DNA of 64,000 nt from Psoroptes ovis (lineage: Eukaryota; Arthropoda; Arachnida; Sarcoptiformes; Psoroptidae): the NCBI GenBank assembly GCA_002943765.1, contig PQWQ01000003.1:2479501-2543500 (forward strand), written 5' to 3'. The notes beneath the pieces were generated by a model. That model was not told where the DNA came from. It did no database searches and worked only from the letters and a program-made list of their open reading frames with translations. This document shows positions 25,191-36,217 of the stretch, one piece after another (position 1 is the stretch's first letter; each line of letters opens with the position of its first letter). The translations under genes and the position numbers were made by a program.

Positions 25191-26796
25191 ATAATGATAA
25201 TGATTTTGGCCTAAAAATAGATGTCGATAAATTATGCTCATTTTTTCGTTTATTAACAATGTTGAACGAAAGAAGAAAAATGAATCAAATTAATTTCAAA
25301 TTATATTTCGATTGTCTCAATTTTTCGAAATTATAAAGATTTTATATGATTATTTTGATAATCATCATCATTATCATTTCTAAGTTGTAATAATTCATTT
25401 TTCTTTCTTTAAATGGTTCAAAACTTTTATAATTTTGTTTGTTTTTCTGTTATTATTGTAAACTCATTCATCATCATCATCATCATCAACATATTATCAT
25501 TATCATTGTAATCATTAGTCGTTGATGTTGTTGATGATCATGCTTAAGAATCATCGAAATTATACCTTCAAGGTTAGTAGACATTATACTGAATTTTAGG
25601 CCAAAATTTAATTCATTTCAATTTTTTTTTATTCAAACAGATTGGGCCATTTGAATTTTTACGAGATGAATTTTCAAATGCATTAAAAAATGCGATCATT
25701 TTTTGTTTTGATGGTGACAATAATAATCCGATTCAAATAATTTGAACACAAAAAATTTTTCTCGACTACCAGCTTTACATCTTTCAACCAGAATTCAAGA
25801 ATGCTCAATTTGAAATCGTTAAAATTTTTCATGTCTTCTTCACACCATAACCACCAACATTTTGTACAAATTGACAATTCATTTATTATCAATATTATCA
25901 TATGAACATTGAACAGTGGCAAATACAAACAATAATGTGAATAAATGTTTATATAAACAAACATATGAATAAATACAACACAAACAATCTAAAATTTGGA
26001 TTTTTTTTAATTTCTTTGCTGTAAACTATAGAATTTCATTTGAAAAAAATGAATTTTAGTACAATTGGCCCCCGATAATATTGTCCATTCCCTTTAATAA
26101 AGCGAACAAAAATTTAAAAATAAATATGAAATTGAACCAATTTTATACCATTTTTAATTTTAATGTTAAATAATAATAAAATGAAAAAATCCAACAAAGA
26201 TAATAAAAAATTTTTCTGTAAAAATTCATTCAAATATGTAAATTTTAAAACAGAAAAGAATTGAAAAATGATGATGATATTGATCCATTACAGATGTCAA
26301 TTCAAATGTTTTCCACAGAAATCATTAACAATTATTGATGATTCATTCTGAATTTTTTCGTTTTTTGTATTCATATTTTGATGGTTCAGAATGAAATTCA
26401 ATATTTTCGAATAAAATTGAAAAATGTAATAAAATAAATGAATAAAATACAATTTTTAGACATATTTTACAACAATGAAAAATCTAGGGATATTTTATTC
26501 AAAAATCATTGATTCTGGCAAGGGAATTTGAATTATTTGAATTCATTTTGGTTGGTATCGTTCCTTAAAATTTACTTTTTTCTTTGAAATCGTCATGAAT
26601 ATGCTAGTCTAGATTAATATATTTACTTTCGACTTTGGAAAATTTTTCAAATAATTATAATAAATGAATGAATTGAATAATAACGAAGAAAATAAAAATT
26701 TTCATTTTTATTGCATTTCTCAAGTGAATTGAATTTTCATATTCATTTCATGAATTTTAAATGAATAAATAGATAAAGAAACATCACAATAATTTT
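25191..26796. other. Convergent intergenic region, no gene seen
   Basis: About 1.6 kb between the 3' ends of the nAChR (+) and TMEM222 (-) genes. AT-rich, with a CAT/ATC repeat near 25470-25500. Nothing coding was recognised. Confidence 0.6.
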
Positions 26797-27445
26797 TTAA
26801 TTATATTTCACAAGCATAGTCAATGAAACAAGTATCGTCAATAAAATGAGAAATGGTAGCCATGTTTTAATGAAAGCATAAAAACTATAGAATTGAATTT
26901 AAAAAATTTTTGAATTAAAATCGCATGGATTAATCAATCAGGATTTCCTACCTGACATATTTACAATTGAATGTAAAATTCAAAAATGTTTTGACCATAT
27001 TATGATTCGTTTGATTATTATAACGCATATAATTCAATGCAAGACTAACATGTGAGTGACAATTGTCCCAACAAAGATAATGCTTGTAAGATATATTGAA
27101 ATTTGTCAATTAAAAATGGAACATTTAAAAGCAAAATCTTACCATTCTTTTGCAATAAAGTAACGATGCTTTTTCTACGGCTTCATCCCAACCATTGCGA
27201 CTATTATCAGCTAGGTTAGGATTCAATTTCCAATATTTTGTAGGATTACCAAATGCCATGTTGTCTTCGGATACAAAATATGGACCAGCAAAATCACGAA
27301 TAATACCACGCGAAGTACAAATGCCCATATGTCCAATAAGCGGCATTATCCAGGTTAAAATTGGAATCGGTGTCCAAACGATACAATATGGATAACGATT
27401 TCGTTTTGGATCAATTTCAAAATTTTCACCAATTTCTTCTGCCAT
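26797..27445 (-). CDS. TMEM222: TMEM222 homologue (DUF778 membrane protein), 3 exons
   Basis: Complete gene for a conserved small membrane protein of unknown biochemical role. Exons on the minus strand: 27445-27143, 27082-26952 and 26884-26797 (TAA), giving about 173 residues. Introns are 60 and 67 bp with GT-AG ends and consistent phases. Family hallmarks are all present: the start region (YPYCIVWTPIPILTWIMP), IGHMGICTSRGIIRDFAGPY, FVSEDNMAFGNPTKYWKL, then in exon 2 DNCHSHVSLALNYMRYNN, and a C-terminal membrane helix (FIKTWLPFLILLTILVSLTM). The unspliced reading of exon 1 would end soon after KRM in the first intron, so the splice is needed. Identification is firm. Confidence 0.95.
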
Positions 27446-29605
27446 TTTTCATTTGATAATAATAATTTTAAATTTGTTTACAAATTGGAAAAATTGGTGA
27501 AAATTTTGAATTTCAAAATAAAAACAAACTCGTCCTATTGCGACAGTAGAGAGCATTTCGAGTCGAAATAGTATATTTCAAACAAAAAATTTGAATTTGA
27601 ATCTGGTTTCAAATGAAAATTCAATCTTCAAAGTTTGAACTTATTAAAAAAAGAATTACGATATCTGATCTCAATTCGGTTCACATAAGCAGCATCTAAT
27701 GAGAACATTTGAGCAATCAAACTCAAATATGGACAAATTTCATTTCATGTTTTCTCTGAAATGAATGAATCTCAAAAAAAGTGAGGTGGAAAACCTTGAA
27801 ATATTCAAAAGAATCAAAACATAATCAATCAATCACTTATGGATAATACAATAATAAAGACGTTTGATCATTTGAAATAGTATTCATTATATAAAATGAA
27901 AAAAAATATAGGGTTAACACTAATGATGTTCGAAAAGAAAAACAAGTTATTTATTAATTTATTTTTAATGAAAATTAATTGCATCAATAAATATATTGGA
28001 TAAGCATCCAATTGATAATGATGTCGATTCATAATTTTAAATGATGGAAACCATCAACGTCACTGAATTGAAACTGAATTTGCTTGTTATTCTTGAGATT
28101 GTAGCTATTTCATCTTGAAATCATTTTCAATTTCTCTTTCAATGTTTTAATTGTCAAAAAACAAAAATTCAAGTTTTTTCCCAGATTATTCCTTTATCAA
28201 CATCATTGATGAATATGTTCAATGGACAAGAAGATGAAAAAGAAAAAGGAGAAATAATTCATATTCATAATACAAGAAAAACATTAACAATGGATTTATG
28301 ATGGATTTTTGTTGTTTTGAATACACTCTCTTAAATCAATTAAATTGAAATTAAAAATTATGCTTTAAATATGACAGATTATGGTATTTTTTGCTTTTTT
28401 TCGTCTTGTAAATACTGATCATCATCAGCATTTCAATCAGATTTGAAATGTATGAAACGTATGACAATGTTTCAATTTTTCTGTAATAAAAAGAAATGAA
28501 TTTAGAAACATTTTGTTTTGATGATATTTGAATTGACTTGACGAATCATTTTTTCGAAGCATCTAATCAAAGATTGTCACTTGAACAAAACAAAAATTGA
28601 TATCATTCCAATTTTTTCTGTTTGAAAAACGGATTATCAATATAGATCATCAAACAAAAACAACAAATCATTATTTAATCTATTAGCTTTGCAACTATTG
28701 TAATCATTATTATTATTGTAATTATAATCAACCATCAATCACTTTGATCTCAGGTAGGTTTCAGGCATTGAATTTGATGTCAATTTTGCTTTCATTCATA
28801 TGTTCATCAATTTTTATTCAACGATATTATAATTGATTCATGTTTAAATGATTGAAGACATTTGAAAATGAAAATTAATTTGATCGCTTTTCTTCTATCT
28901 ATGGTTAGTTCATCAAATATTGATTATCAAAATATTAATTTGTCTGCATTTGTTGAATTGTGAATAAACAATGTCAAATCATTCTTTTTCTCATTATTAT
29001 TATTATGAACATTTATTACCATAAAAAATCAATTATTTGAAAAAATAGAGGAAATTCATTTATCCATTCATTTTACGATTACAAACAAAAACAACAACAA
29101 AATTAAATATAAAAACTATAGAACACATTCAATAAATTATAATCATAATAATTTACAAAAAAGATTATCATTATCAAATTATTATTTATTCAATAATAAT
29201 TTGAATTTTATTTTCTTGTATCCGTTTTGTTGTAAATGACGAAATTAAAACTTATTAAATGATATTCTATTATTAAATGTCAATCAATCAAATGATTTTA
29301 TTGAAGCGAGTTTCGCCATAATGCACCAAAATCCTTTACATTCATTTTGGTCATAAATTATAATGAATAAATTCTCGTTTCACAATTCCAGGCTTACTCA
29401 AATTGTTTTTTCTTTCATCTTAATGAGATAATTTGCAATCAATTTTCAAATCCTTAATATTTGGTTTTTTTTTGAATTCATAATTATTCATCTCCCATGC
29501 AATATTGTTTTTTAATATGGATATCAATGCAATATCGATAATTTATTCAATTAATTTGTTTGAAAACAATTTTAGGTAATTGCAAAGTTGCATTTGTTTT
29601 GAATA
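27446..29605. other. Divergent intergenic region between TMEM222 and DEG/ENaC
   Basis: About 2.2 kb holding the 5' flanks of two divergent genes. A GC-richer stretch at 27530-27560 lies about 90 bp upstream of the TMEM222 start and may be its promoter. A T-rich acceptor-like site (aacaattttag, about 29566-29576) just before the DEG/ENaC ATG suggests a 5' UTR intron. No ORF is convincing. Confidence 0.5.
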
Positions 29606-31297
29606 ATGGTGAAGCAAAATCAACAACCCATATCAATAGATTCGATTCACAAAAGAAGACAATCGACACCGTCGTTAAATAAAAATCATGCTAATCCGCA
29701 GACGCAAATTATACGATCAAAATCAATAACAGCACCATCGATTATATTTGATGATAATCGTTATGTAGTTATTATAAATGATAATGAAGAAGATGAAGAA
29801 TCACAATCGTGTTTATATCACATTTTATCTTGCTGTGGTTTACAACATTTAACCAAAATGAAACGTTTAGATACAATCGATATACTTTATACAATTGGTT
29901 CATTGATTGCATTTCTTGGCTGTGTATGGCAATTAATTGATGTTAGTCGTATTTATTTTGCATATGATACAAATGTTAATGTTATGTTCGAACGTGAAAT
30001 CAAAGTTGAAATACCTGGCGTTACTATTTGTTCAAATCTTGGTTTAATGGCAAATGAAGAATATTTGTTACAAAATTATCATCATAAATTAAAATCATTG
30101 CCTGAATTTGAAAATAAAACATATATTGCATATGAAAAAATCATCAGAAATTTAACATTATATGAACAATTAAATAATGCAACAATTTCAAGCAAAGAAT
30201 TATTCCATGATTGCCGTATCATGACACCGATTGCATTCGAAAATCATACTGAAAACAAAGATGGTTTCATTCCGTGTACCCTTATATCACCAATTCATGA
30301 ATATCTGACAATTGCAAAAAAATGTTTTTCAATCGGTTTACAATTAAATGATGAACCTAATGATAATTATATTATTGATCATGATGCAACCATACGTGAT
30401 AATGGTTTTCCATTATTTGAAATTCGTGTATTCAACAAATATTTGAAAGCACCAGTTATATTTATTAATTCACGCACGCTACCATTTTTATCGTTTATTG
30501 GTGGACAAACGAATGGTTTTCATGTGAATAATACTAAATATGTAACACATACATTTAGTTATGTGAAAACTATAACTGAACTATTGGAACCACCATTTAA
30601 GACTAAATGTCGTAATTATAATGAAATTGGTTATAAATCATTGATGCATTGCATGAATCATTGCAAGGTACGCTCGCTTTATTTATTTATTAAAATTCCT
30701 TGAAAATTTTATTCTGATTGTTCGGGTCTTTGTTTTTCTAAGGCAAATTATTTCATCAAAAAATTCAATGGATGGCATGGTGATGTACCAGCTGATAATA
30801 GTTATGATTTAAACATACATTATGCACCATCAGTACATAAACAAAATAAATCATTAGATAAAATTATGTCTGAAGAATGTTCTCAATTGTGTAGCAAAAG
30901 ACAAGATTGTAAAAATGAATATTATACAATACAACCAATAGCTGAATTTGAACGTGGCCATGGTCGTCCTGAATGGCAAAATCTTTATCGTATGAATATT
31001 TATTTACCAAGTGGCCTGAACACACGTTACAAACATTCACCACGTTTAGAATGGATAGAATTCATTTGTTATTATGCTAGTGTCATTAGTCTTTGGTTTG
31101 GTTTTTCAATCATAGCATTTTCACGTGCATTAGTTAGCTTGATACATCAAAATGCTAAACTAGCTGCTGCAACTAAAAAATTGGAAGAAAATATAAATAA
31201 TAACAATAATAATAATGATATGATTAAAATAGCAGATATAAATGGAGAGACTAATCCAGCATTCGATCAATCAACAACCGAAGTTAGCATATCTTAA
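29606..31297 (+). CDS. DEG/ENaC sodium channel subunit (pickpocket/ASIC-like), 2 exons
   Basis: Amiloride-sensitive-type cation channel subunit with two membrane segments and a large extracellular domain. Coding exons are 29606-30667 and 30743-31297, with a 75-bp GT-AG intron in phase 0, giving about 538 residues, within the family range. TM1 is at about 91-113 (IDILYTIGSLIAFLGCVWQL) and is followed by the family block IKVEIPGVTICSN. Cysteines flank the exon junction (KTKCRNYN, HCMNHCK, ECSQLCSKRQDC). TM2 is at about 459-487, with SLWFGFSIIAF carrying the Gly-x-Ser selectivity filter (G474-F475-S476). The N-terminus shows CCGLQHL where many members have a His-Gly gating motif; I do not see that motif. 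Subtype is not resolved. Confidence 0.9.
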
Positions 31298-31885
31298 TCA
31301 GTTTGAAAGAAAAAAAGAATTCAAATCCAACCAAAAACAAGAACCGAATTCGAAAACTAATTTTAAAATTGAGAAAATCATTTTATAATCTGATCCTCAT
31401 GAAATCATTTACGATAAACCATTGCCAAATGAACATTCATTTCGTTTTGTCCATGTCATTTCATTGAGAATGAATAATCAAAGCAAATAAAATGAAATTA
31501 AAAAAAAACTTCTAATTTAAATGAAAAACTCACGATACAAAACAACGCGATAGATGGAGCTTGTCATAAAATTTGATAATTTTAACTAAATCATCATTCA
31601 TTTGAATGCATGAATCGCATTGCGCACATGCTGTTGCTGCTGCCGCCATTTATATTGATCATTGAGTCAAAATGCCATGCTGTTTTTTCTTTTTCATCAG
31701 CTAAAAAACGTTTAGTTGGTGTTGATGAAGCAAGCAAAACTTTTCAAATAAAAGCACATTGTCACTTTTGAATCATACACACACACATTTAAAAATTCAT
31801 TTCAAATTATTTTTATTTCGACAAATTTTTACTAAGTTTTTATTAATTTTTAGATTTAAATTTGATTTAATTGAAAACTGACAAA
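31298..31885. other. Intergenic region and FKBP-gene promoter
   Basis: 588 bp between the DEG/ENaC stop and the NPL/FKBP start. A GC-richer segment with GCTGTTGCTGCTGCCGCC (about 31630-31650) is the only compositional feature. It probably includes the promoter and 5' UTR of the following gene. Confidence 0.45.
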
Positions 31886-33036
31886 ATGTTTTGGGGTATG
31901 TTTTGTTTTAATCAGTTTTATTGTTGAATAATTTGGAATTATTTTTTCAATTAATCTTTTTTTCCATTTTCAATTATGAAGGTGTAACAATACTTCCTGA
32001 ACGTCGTTATTCACAAAAGGTTGAATTAAGTTATCATATTTCTAAAGCAGTATTAGAAGTTGATTTGAAAAAACCTGATGCCGATCAACGTGTACAAGTA
32101 ATGATGGAACAAGAAAATACAAAATATTTACTTTGTACATTGGATTCCAAAACAACATTACAAACTGATTTGGATTTAATATTCACCGAAGGTGAAGAAG
32201 TTACATTCTATCTAAATGGTAAAGGCACTGTACATCTCACTGGTTACATCATGGATTTCAATGACGATGATGATGAAGAAGAAGACGAAGAGGATGATGA
32301 TTTAGAAGAGGATGTTTTAAATGAATTGAACAAAAGAAAAATATCTAAAGGCTCTGATGTTCCTGTTAAAAAAACAAAAACAAATCCCAATGGTATTGAT
32401 GAACCTGAAGATGATGATGACGATGAAGAGGATGATGAAGATTTTGAAGATCTTGGTAAAATTGATGTAGACATGGATGAAGATGACGAAGAGGAGGATG
32501 ATGAAGAAGACGATGAGGAAGATGACGAAGAAGATGATGAAGAGGATGACGAAGAAGATGAAAAAGAAACTTCCAAATCACCAGGTAAGCAATTATGATT
32601 AAACTAAAAGTGTTTGGCATTTACATCATTTTTTTCGATAGTTAAACCCGCCGGAAACGCTGTCAAAATGAATGGACAAGCTAAAACAATGGTAAAACCC
32701 AATCAACAGCAAAACAAGCAACAACAAAAACCAAATCAACAGCAACAACAAAATCAAAAACCTAAATTTGAATCACCATTCAATCAAAAGAAACAAGGTG
32801 GACAGCAAAATCAACAACAACAATCTGGACAAAAATTTTCAAATCAAAAAGGTGGTAATCAACAACAACAGTTTAATGGTGGAAATAAATTTCAAAAACG
32901 ACCACAAACACCAGGAAATTATAAAAATCAAAAGGCAAGCAACAATAACAACAACAACAACAGATCATTTGGAAAACAAAATAATTCATTCAATCAAAAA
33001 AATCAAAAGAAAGGATTTCGTGCATCAATGAATTAA
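31886..33036 (+). CDS. Short isoform: nucleoplasmin-like protein with Gln/Asn-rich tail
   Basis: If exon 3 is not spliced onward, its frame continues through a Gln/Asn/Lys/Gly-rich segment to GFRASMN and a TAA at 33034-33036, giving about 335 residues with no FKBP domain. This resembles stand-alone nucleoplasmin/NLP histone chaperones with a basic tail. The extension keeps coding-like composition right up to its stop and then turns into ordinary AT-rich intron. That favours a real alternative end or a retained-intron isoform. It shares exons 31886-31895 and 31982-32584 with the FKBP form. Expression cannot be judged from sequence. Confidence 0.55.
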
Positions 33037-33710
33037 TGATTTTCATTTTGAATTGTTTTTTTGTAATTCACTGATGCGATAGTGATTTTTTTAAACGATT
33101 TTTCTTTCCTCCAAAATTTAAATTTTGAATTCAAACTTTCATCTAACAAACAAATTTCTTTGAGATTTTTGATAACAAAACATATTTTTTCATTTCAACC
33201 AATATAATAATGAAATAAATTAATGAATTTAAATTTTTCATTTTTCCATTTGTTCAATTCTATGGTTTTTTTAGATAAATTGGCAACAATTATCTGGTGG
33301 TGTTAAAATAAATGATCTACACGAAGGACATGGTCCAATCGTTAAGAAAGGAAAATATGTATGTTTTGTATCGTATATAATTTAATGATTGATTGTTTCT
33401 AATGATTTTTTTTTAAATTATTTCCATTATACTAACACACACACTAAAGGTACACTTAAAATACGTTGGAAAATTACCGGATAAAAATAATGAAGAATTT
33501 GATCGTTGTACTAGTGGACGACCATTTTCATTTCGACTAGGTTATGGTGAAGTTGTAAAAGGTTTAGAAATCGGTGTAGATGGTATGAAAGTTGGTGGTA
33601 AACGATCAATAATGATACCATCAAATTTAGGTTATGGTAAACGACAAATGGGACCAATACCGGCCAATTCAACATTGAATTTTGAAGTAGAATTAGTTGC
33701 TGTTACATAA
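31886..33710 (+). CDS. Nucleoplasmin-domain FKBP (FKBP39/46-like nuclear immunophilin)
   Basis: Predicted nuclear histone-chaperone-like immunophilin. Exons: 31886-31895 (MFWG), 31982-32584, exon 3 from 32642, then 33275-33358 and 33450-33710 (TAA). The N-terminal nucleoplasmin-like domain (VTILPERRYSQKVELSYHIS) is followed by long Asp/Glu tracts (about 32260-32570) with a Lys-rich putative NLS (PVKKTKTNP) between them. The C-terminal FKBP domain includes VHLKYVGKL, FSFRLGYGEVVKGLEIGVDG, MKVGGKRSIMIPSNLGYG and STLNFEVELVAV. Joining exon 3 to the FKBP exon in phase 0 needs either a GC donor at 32935 (AAAAG/GCAAGC) or a GT donor at 32692 (AATG/GTAAAA), giving about 416 or 335 residues. The usual active-site Trp is Leu (VVKGLEIGV), so prolyl isomerase activity may be weak. 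Confidence 0.85.
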
Positions 33711-34207
33711 TCGATGTAGTGTTTCGAAATAATTATCTTGCCTGATTAATTTTAATTACAAAATCTAAATAAATACAAAAAAATTTGTTTTTTATTTTTG
33801 AGAAAAATTTTCAAAATGAATCAATGAAAACAAAAAGGAAAAATGTTTCCAGAAATGTTTTGTTTTTGTTTGCGAACAGCATGAGTGCGTCGATATGCGC
33901 TTGTTATTTTTGTTTACATTTGGAAAAAAGCGATAATAAAAAAAAAAAAAAAAAAAAAAAAAATAGAGTGAAATTGTCGTAATTTCTGTCGTGTTTTTTT
34001 AAATTGCCACATCGCATTTGTAACAACATGTTTTAGTGTAAAATGAAAGTAAATTAAAAGATAATCGTTGTTTGTTGAATTTAAAAATAAAGAAAATCGT
34101 CAATCGCTTTGAGCACTGATTGTGTGGCCAAAAATACTCAATAATTTATTCGATTAAATAAGTATCCGATTTTGCATTTATTCATTCAATATTATTACTT
34201 TTATTGA
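33711..34207. other. Intergenic region, FKBP 3' flank and LYSMD promoter
   Basis: 497 bp. An AATAAA at 33768-33773, 58 nt past the FKBP stop, is a plausible polyadenylation signal. A long A-homopolymer occupies about 33938-33963. The remainder is probably the 5' flank of the LysM gene. Confidence 0.5.
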
Positions 34208-35188
34208 ATGTATAGAACATATCCAATGTATCACCGATTGATAAATGATGAAGATACAAATGATAATAGCCGTAATTATGAATCATTTGAATTTAAAAAT
34301 CGTTCGACAAAAACTCAACAACAAGATTTGGCTGCTAAAACATCCAATGGTACATCAAAGCAGCAATCAAGAAATAATTCACCATCTGGTTCATCGTTTA
34401 TTAATTTAAATCATTATGATATTATTGAATATGAAATACAAACAAATGATACACTACAAGGCATCGCATTACGTTTTGATTGTACAATATCACAATTAAG
34501 AATTTTAAATCAATTAATGTCAGATCAAGATTTTTTCAAATTAAAATCGATTCGTATTCCAGTAATCAAGCATGGTTTGTTGACTGAATCATCCAACATT
34601 ATATCATTCAATAATGAACCTCGAACACAATTTGTTAATGATTTAGTCGATATTTCATCAAATAATGAATCACAATCATCACCATTACCAGCAAAAACAC
34701 AAGTGATCAATATTGGTATATCGAAATATTTGAGTAATGCTGATAATGATAATAATAATGAAGATCATGATTTAGATAATATTCATAACAATTATTATGA
34801 AAATCGAATTGAAAGAAATCAAAATTATAAGAAATTTTTACAAAATCTAAGTACAGATATAGAAGAGATGAGAAAATTTAATGAAAGTAAACAAACAACA
34901 TCGACAAATGATATCGATTCAAGTGATGATGTCGATAGACTGAAAACATCATCATCATCGACCACGAATAAAGATGATTTTGGCATCCAATGGAAATATT
35001 TAATATTCATAATTATTTTCATTTGTTTATTCATACCATTATACATTCTTTATAGATTAGAGAATAACCATCATCATCATTATTATCATCATTTTAATAG
35101 TGATAATCATAATCATGAATATCATACACCATTGCCGAATGATATCGATTATCATTATCATCAACATAGTGATGGTGATTATCATTAA
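34208..35188 (+). CDS. LysM-domain single-pass membrane protein (LYSMD3/4-like)
   Basis: Intronless gene for 326 residues. A LysM domain lies at about residues 74-119 (YEIQTNDTLQGIALRFDCTI, SQLRILNQL, FFKLKSIRIPV). A membrane helix follows at about 262-283 (YLIFIIIFICLFIPLYILYR). This layout is that of animal LYSMD3/LYSMD4, type II-like membrane proteins associated with the Golgi or plasma membrane. LysM folds bind N-acetylglucosamine polymers; ligand binding here is unproven. The tail after the helix, about 40 residues, carries around a dozen histidines with Asp and Tyr, unlike the rest of the protein. The linker between the domains is Asn/Ser/Asp-rich and contains no further recognisable domain. 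Confidence 0.88.
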   Translation: MYRTYPMYHRLINDEDTNDNSRNYESFEFKNRSTKTQQQDLAAKTSNGTSKQQSRNNSPSGSSFINLNHYDIIEYEIQTNDTLQGIALRFDCTISQLRILNQLMSDQDFFKLKSIRIPVIKHGLLTESSNIISFNNEPRTQFVNDLVDISSNNESQSSPLPAKTQVINIGISKYLSNADNDNNNEDHDLDNIHNNYYENRIERNQNYKKFLQNLSTDIEEMRKFNESKQTTSTNDIDSSDDVDRLKTSSSSTTNKDDFGIQWKYLIFIIIFICLFIPLYILYRLENNHHHHYYHHFNSDNHNHEYHTPLPNDIDYHYHQHSDGDYH

Positions 35189-35388
35189 ATAATGTGCAAA
35201 AAAAATTATTGAATTAATAATTGTAAAACAATAATACAAGTGAAAACAACAAATTTATGATAAGAAAAGTGCATTATATTTATTATTTTCGAATTGAATT
35301 GTAAATTTTTTATTATCATTTTTTTGTATAATTAAACTTAAACTATTTTTTGATTATCATCGATTTTGATTTATGAAAACGATCATGA

Positions 35389-35718
35389 ATGATTTCACAG
35401 GTGGTCAATCAAACTGAAACATTGCAATATACAAATATTCTAATAAATTACAAAATATGATTACAAAGAATTCCCAAAGGTCATAAAACAAATATTCTAT
35501 CATTCTTCTATTGAAACCAATCGCGAAATTAATCGCATTTACTTTGATTTGATCAAGCATTTAGATTTTCTATATGAATCTTCCCAGAATATCTTCAACA
35601 AAGAATATTGAAACGATCGAATCCTCAATCATTGAATGAACCACTCATTGAAGAAAATGAACCAACGACATTAGAAAGCATTTTAACAAGTGAAATGGAA
35701 GGATTAGAATTGGATTGA
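35389..35718 (+). pseudogene. Small unidentified gene whose frame shifts twice
   Basis: Three consecutive coding-like segments lie in alternating frames. Frame 0 opens at ATG 35389 (MISQVVNQTETLQYTNILIN). Frame +1 then covers about 35453-35586 (YDYKEFPKVIKQIFYHSS onward to LDFLYESS). Frame 0 resumes at about 35587 (EYLQQRILKRSNPQSLNE) and ends with LTSEMEGLELD and TGA at 35716-35718. The shifts fall at an A4 run (35452-35455) and a C3 run (35583-35585), and they compensate, so overall length stays a multiple of three (about 109 residues). The residues are not low-complexity and are predicted mainly helical. No family is recognised. Either a decaying gene or two sequence errors in one intact small gene. 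Confidence 0.55.
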
Positions 35719-36217
35719 TTTTCAATTATTCAAAAATATTTTTTCATTACCTTGCATTCAAATAGCTTTATAAATTACGATATTTAACACGAATTCTGGA
35801 AAAATTTCCATTCTTTTCGCTAAATTGATGCTATAAATTTATTGTTCTTTCTACTTAACTAGTTTCCAGTTATCAAATCAAATGATTGAATAAATTAAAA
35901 GATCATTTAATTTATCAAATTGATTTAAAATTATTAACAATATGCTCGTCAGGGTTATCCGTTGCAGGTAGAAATAGTGTCAAGCCAATCAATTATAACA
36001 TTCAATTTTCGAAAATCCGAAGAAATTTTTTGTTTTTTCTCGAATGCTATGGTCATAAGTTGCTTAACGTGATAAAAATTTGCGCATGTGTCAAGCAAAT
36101 TTGCGCTTAAAAAACATCGGCATTCGCAGCACATAAATTCGAAAACCGTTTAAAATTATTATTACAATTTCAAATTTTCAATTAATCAACGAAAATAATC
36201 AAGAAAAGTGAAGAAAA
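35719..36217. other. Intergenic region and TRIP13 promoter
   Basis: About 500 bp with no convincing ORF. The segment at 36060-36150 is GC-richer, with two copies of TTTGCGC, and lies just before the TRIP13 start. Promoter function is inferred from position. Confidence 0.4.

Noticed and set aside
32244..32620. Poly-Ser and His/Leu ORFs on the minus strand
   Set aside because: They are antisense shadows of the Asp/Glu-coding tract in the nucleoplasmin/FKBP gene.
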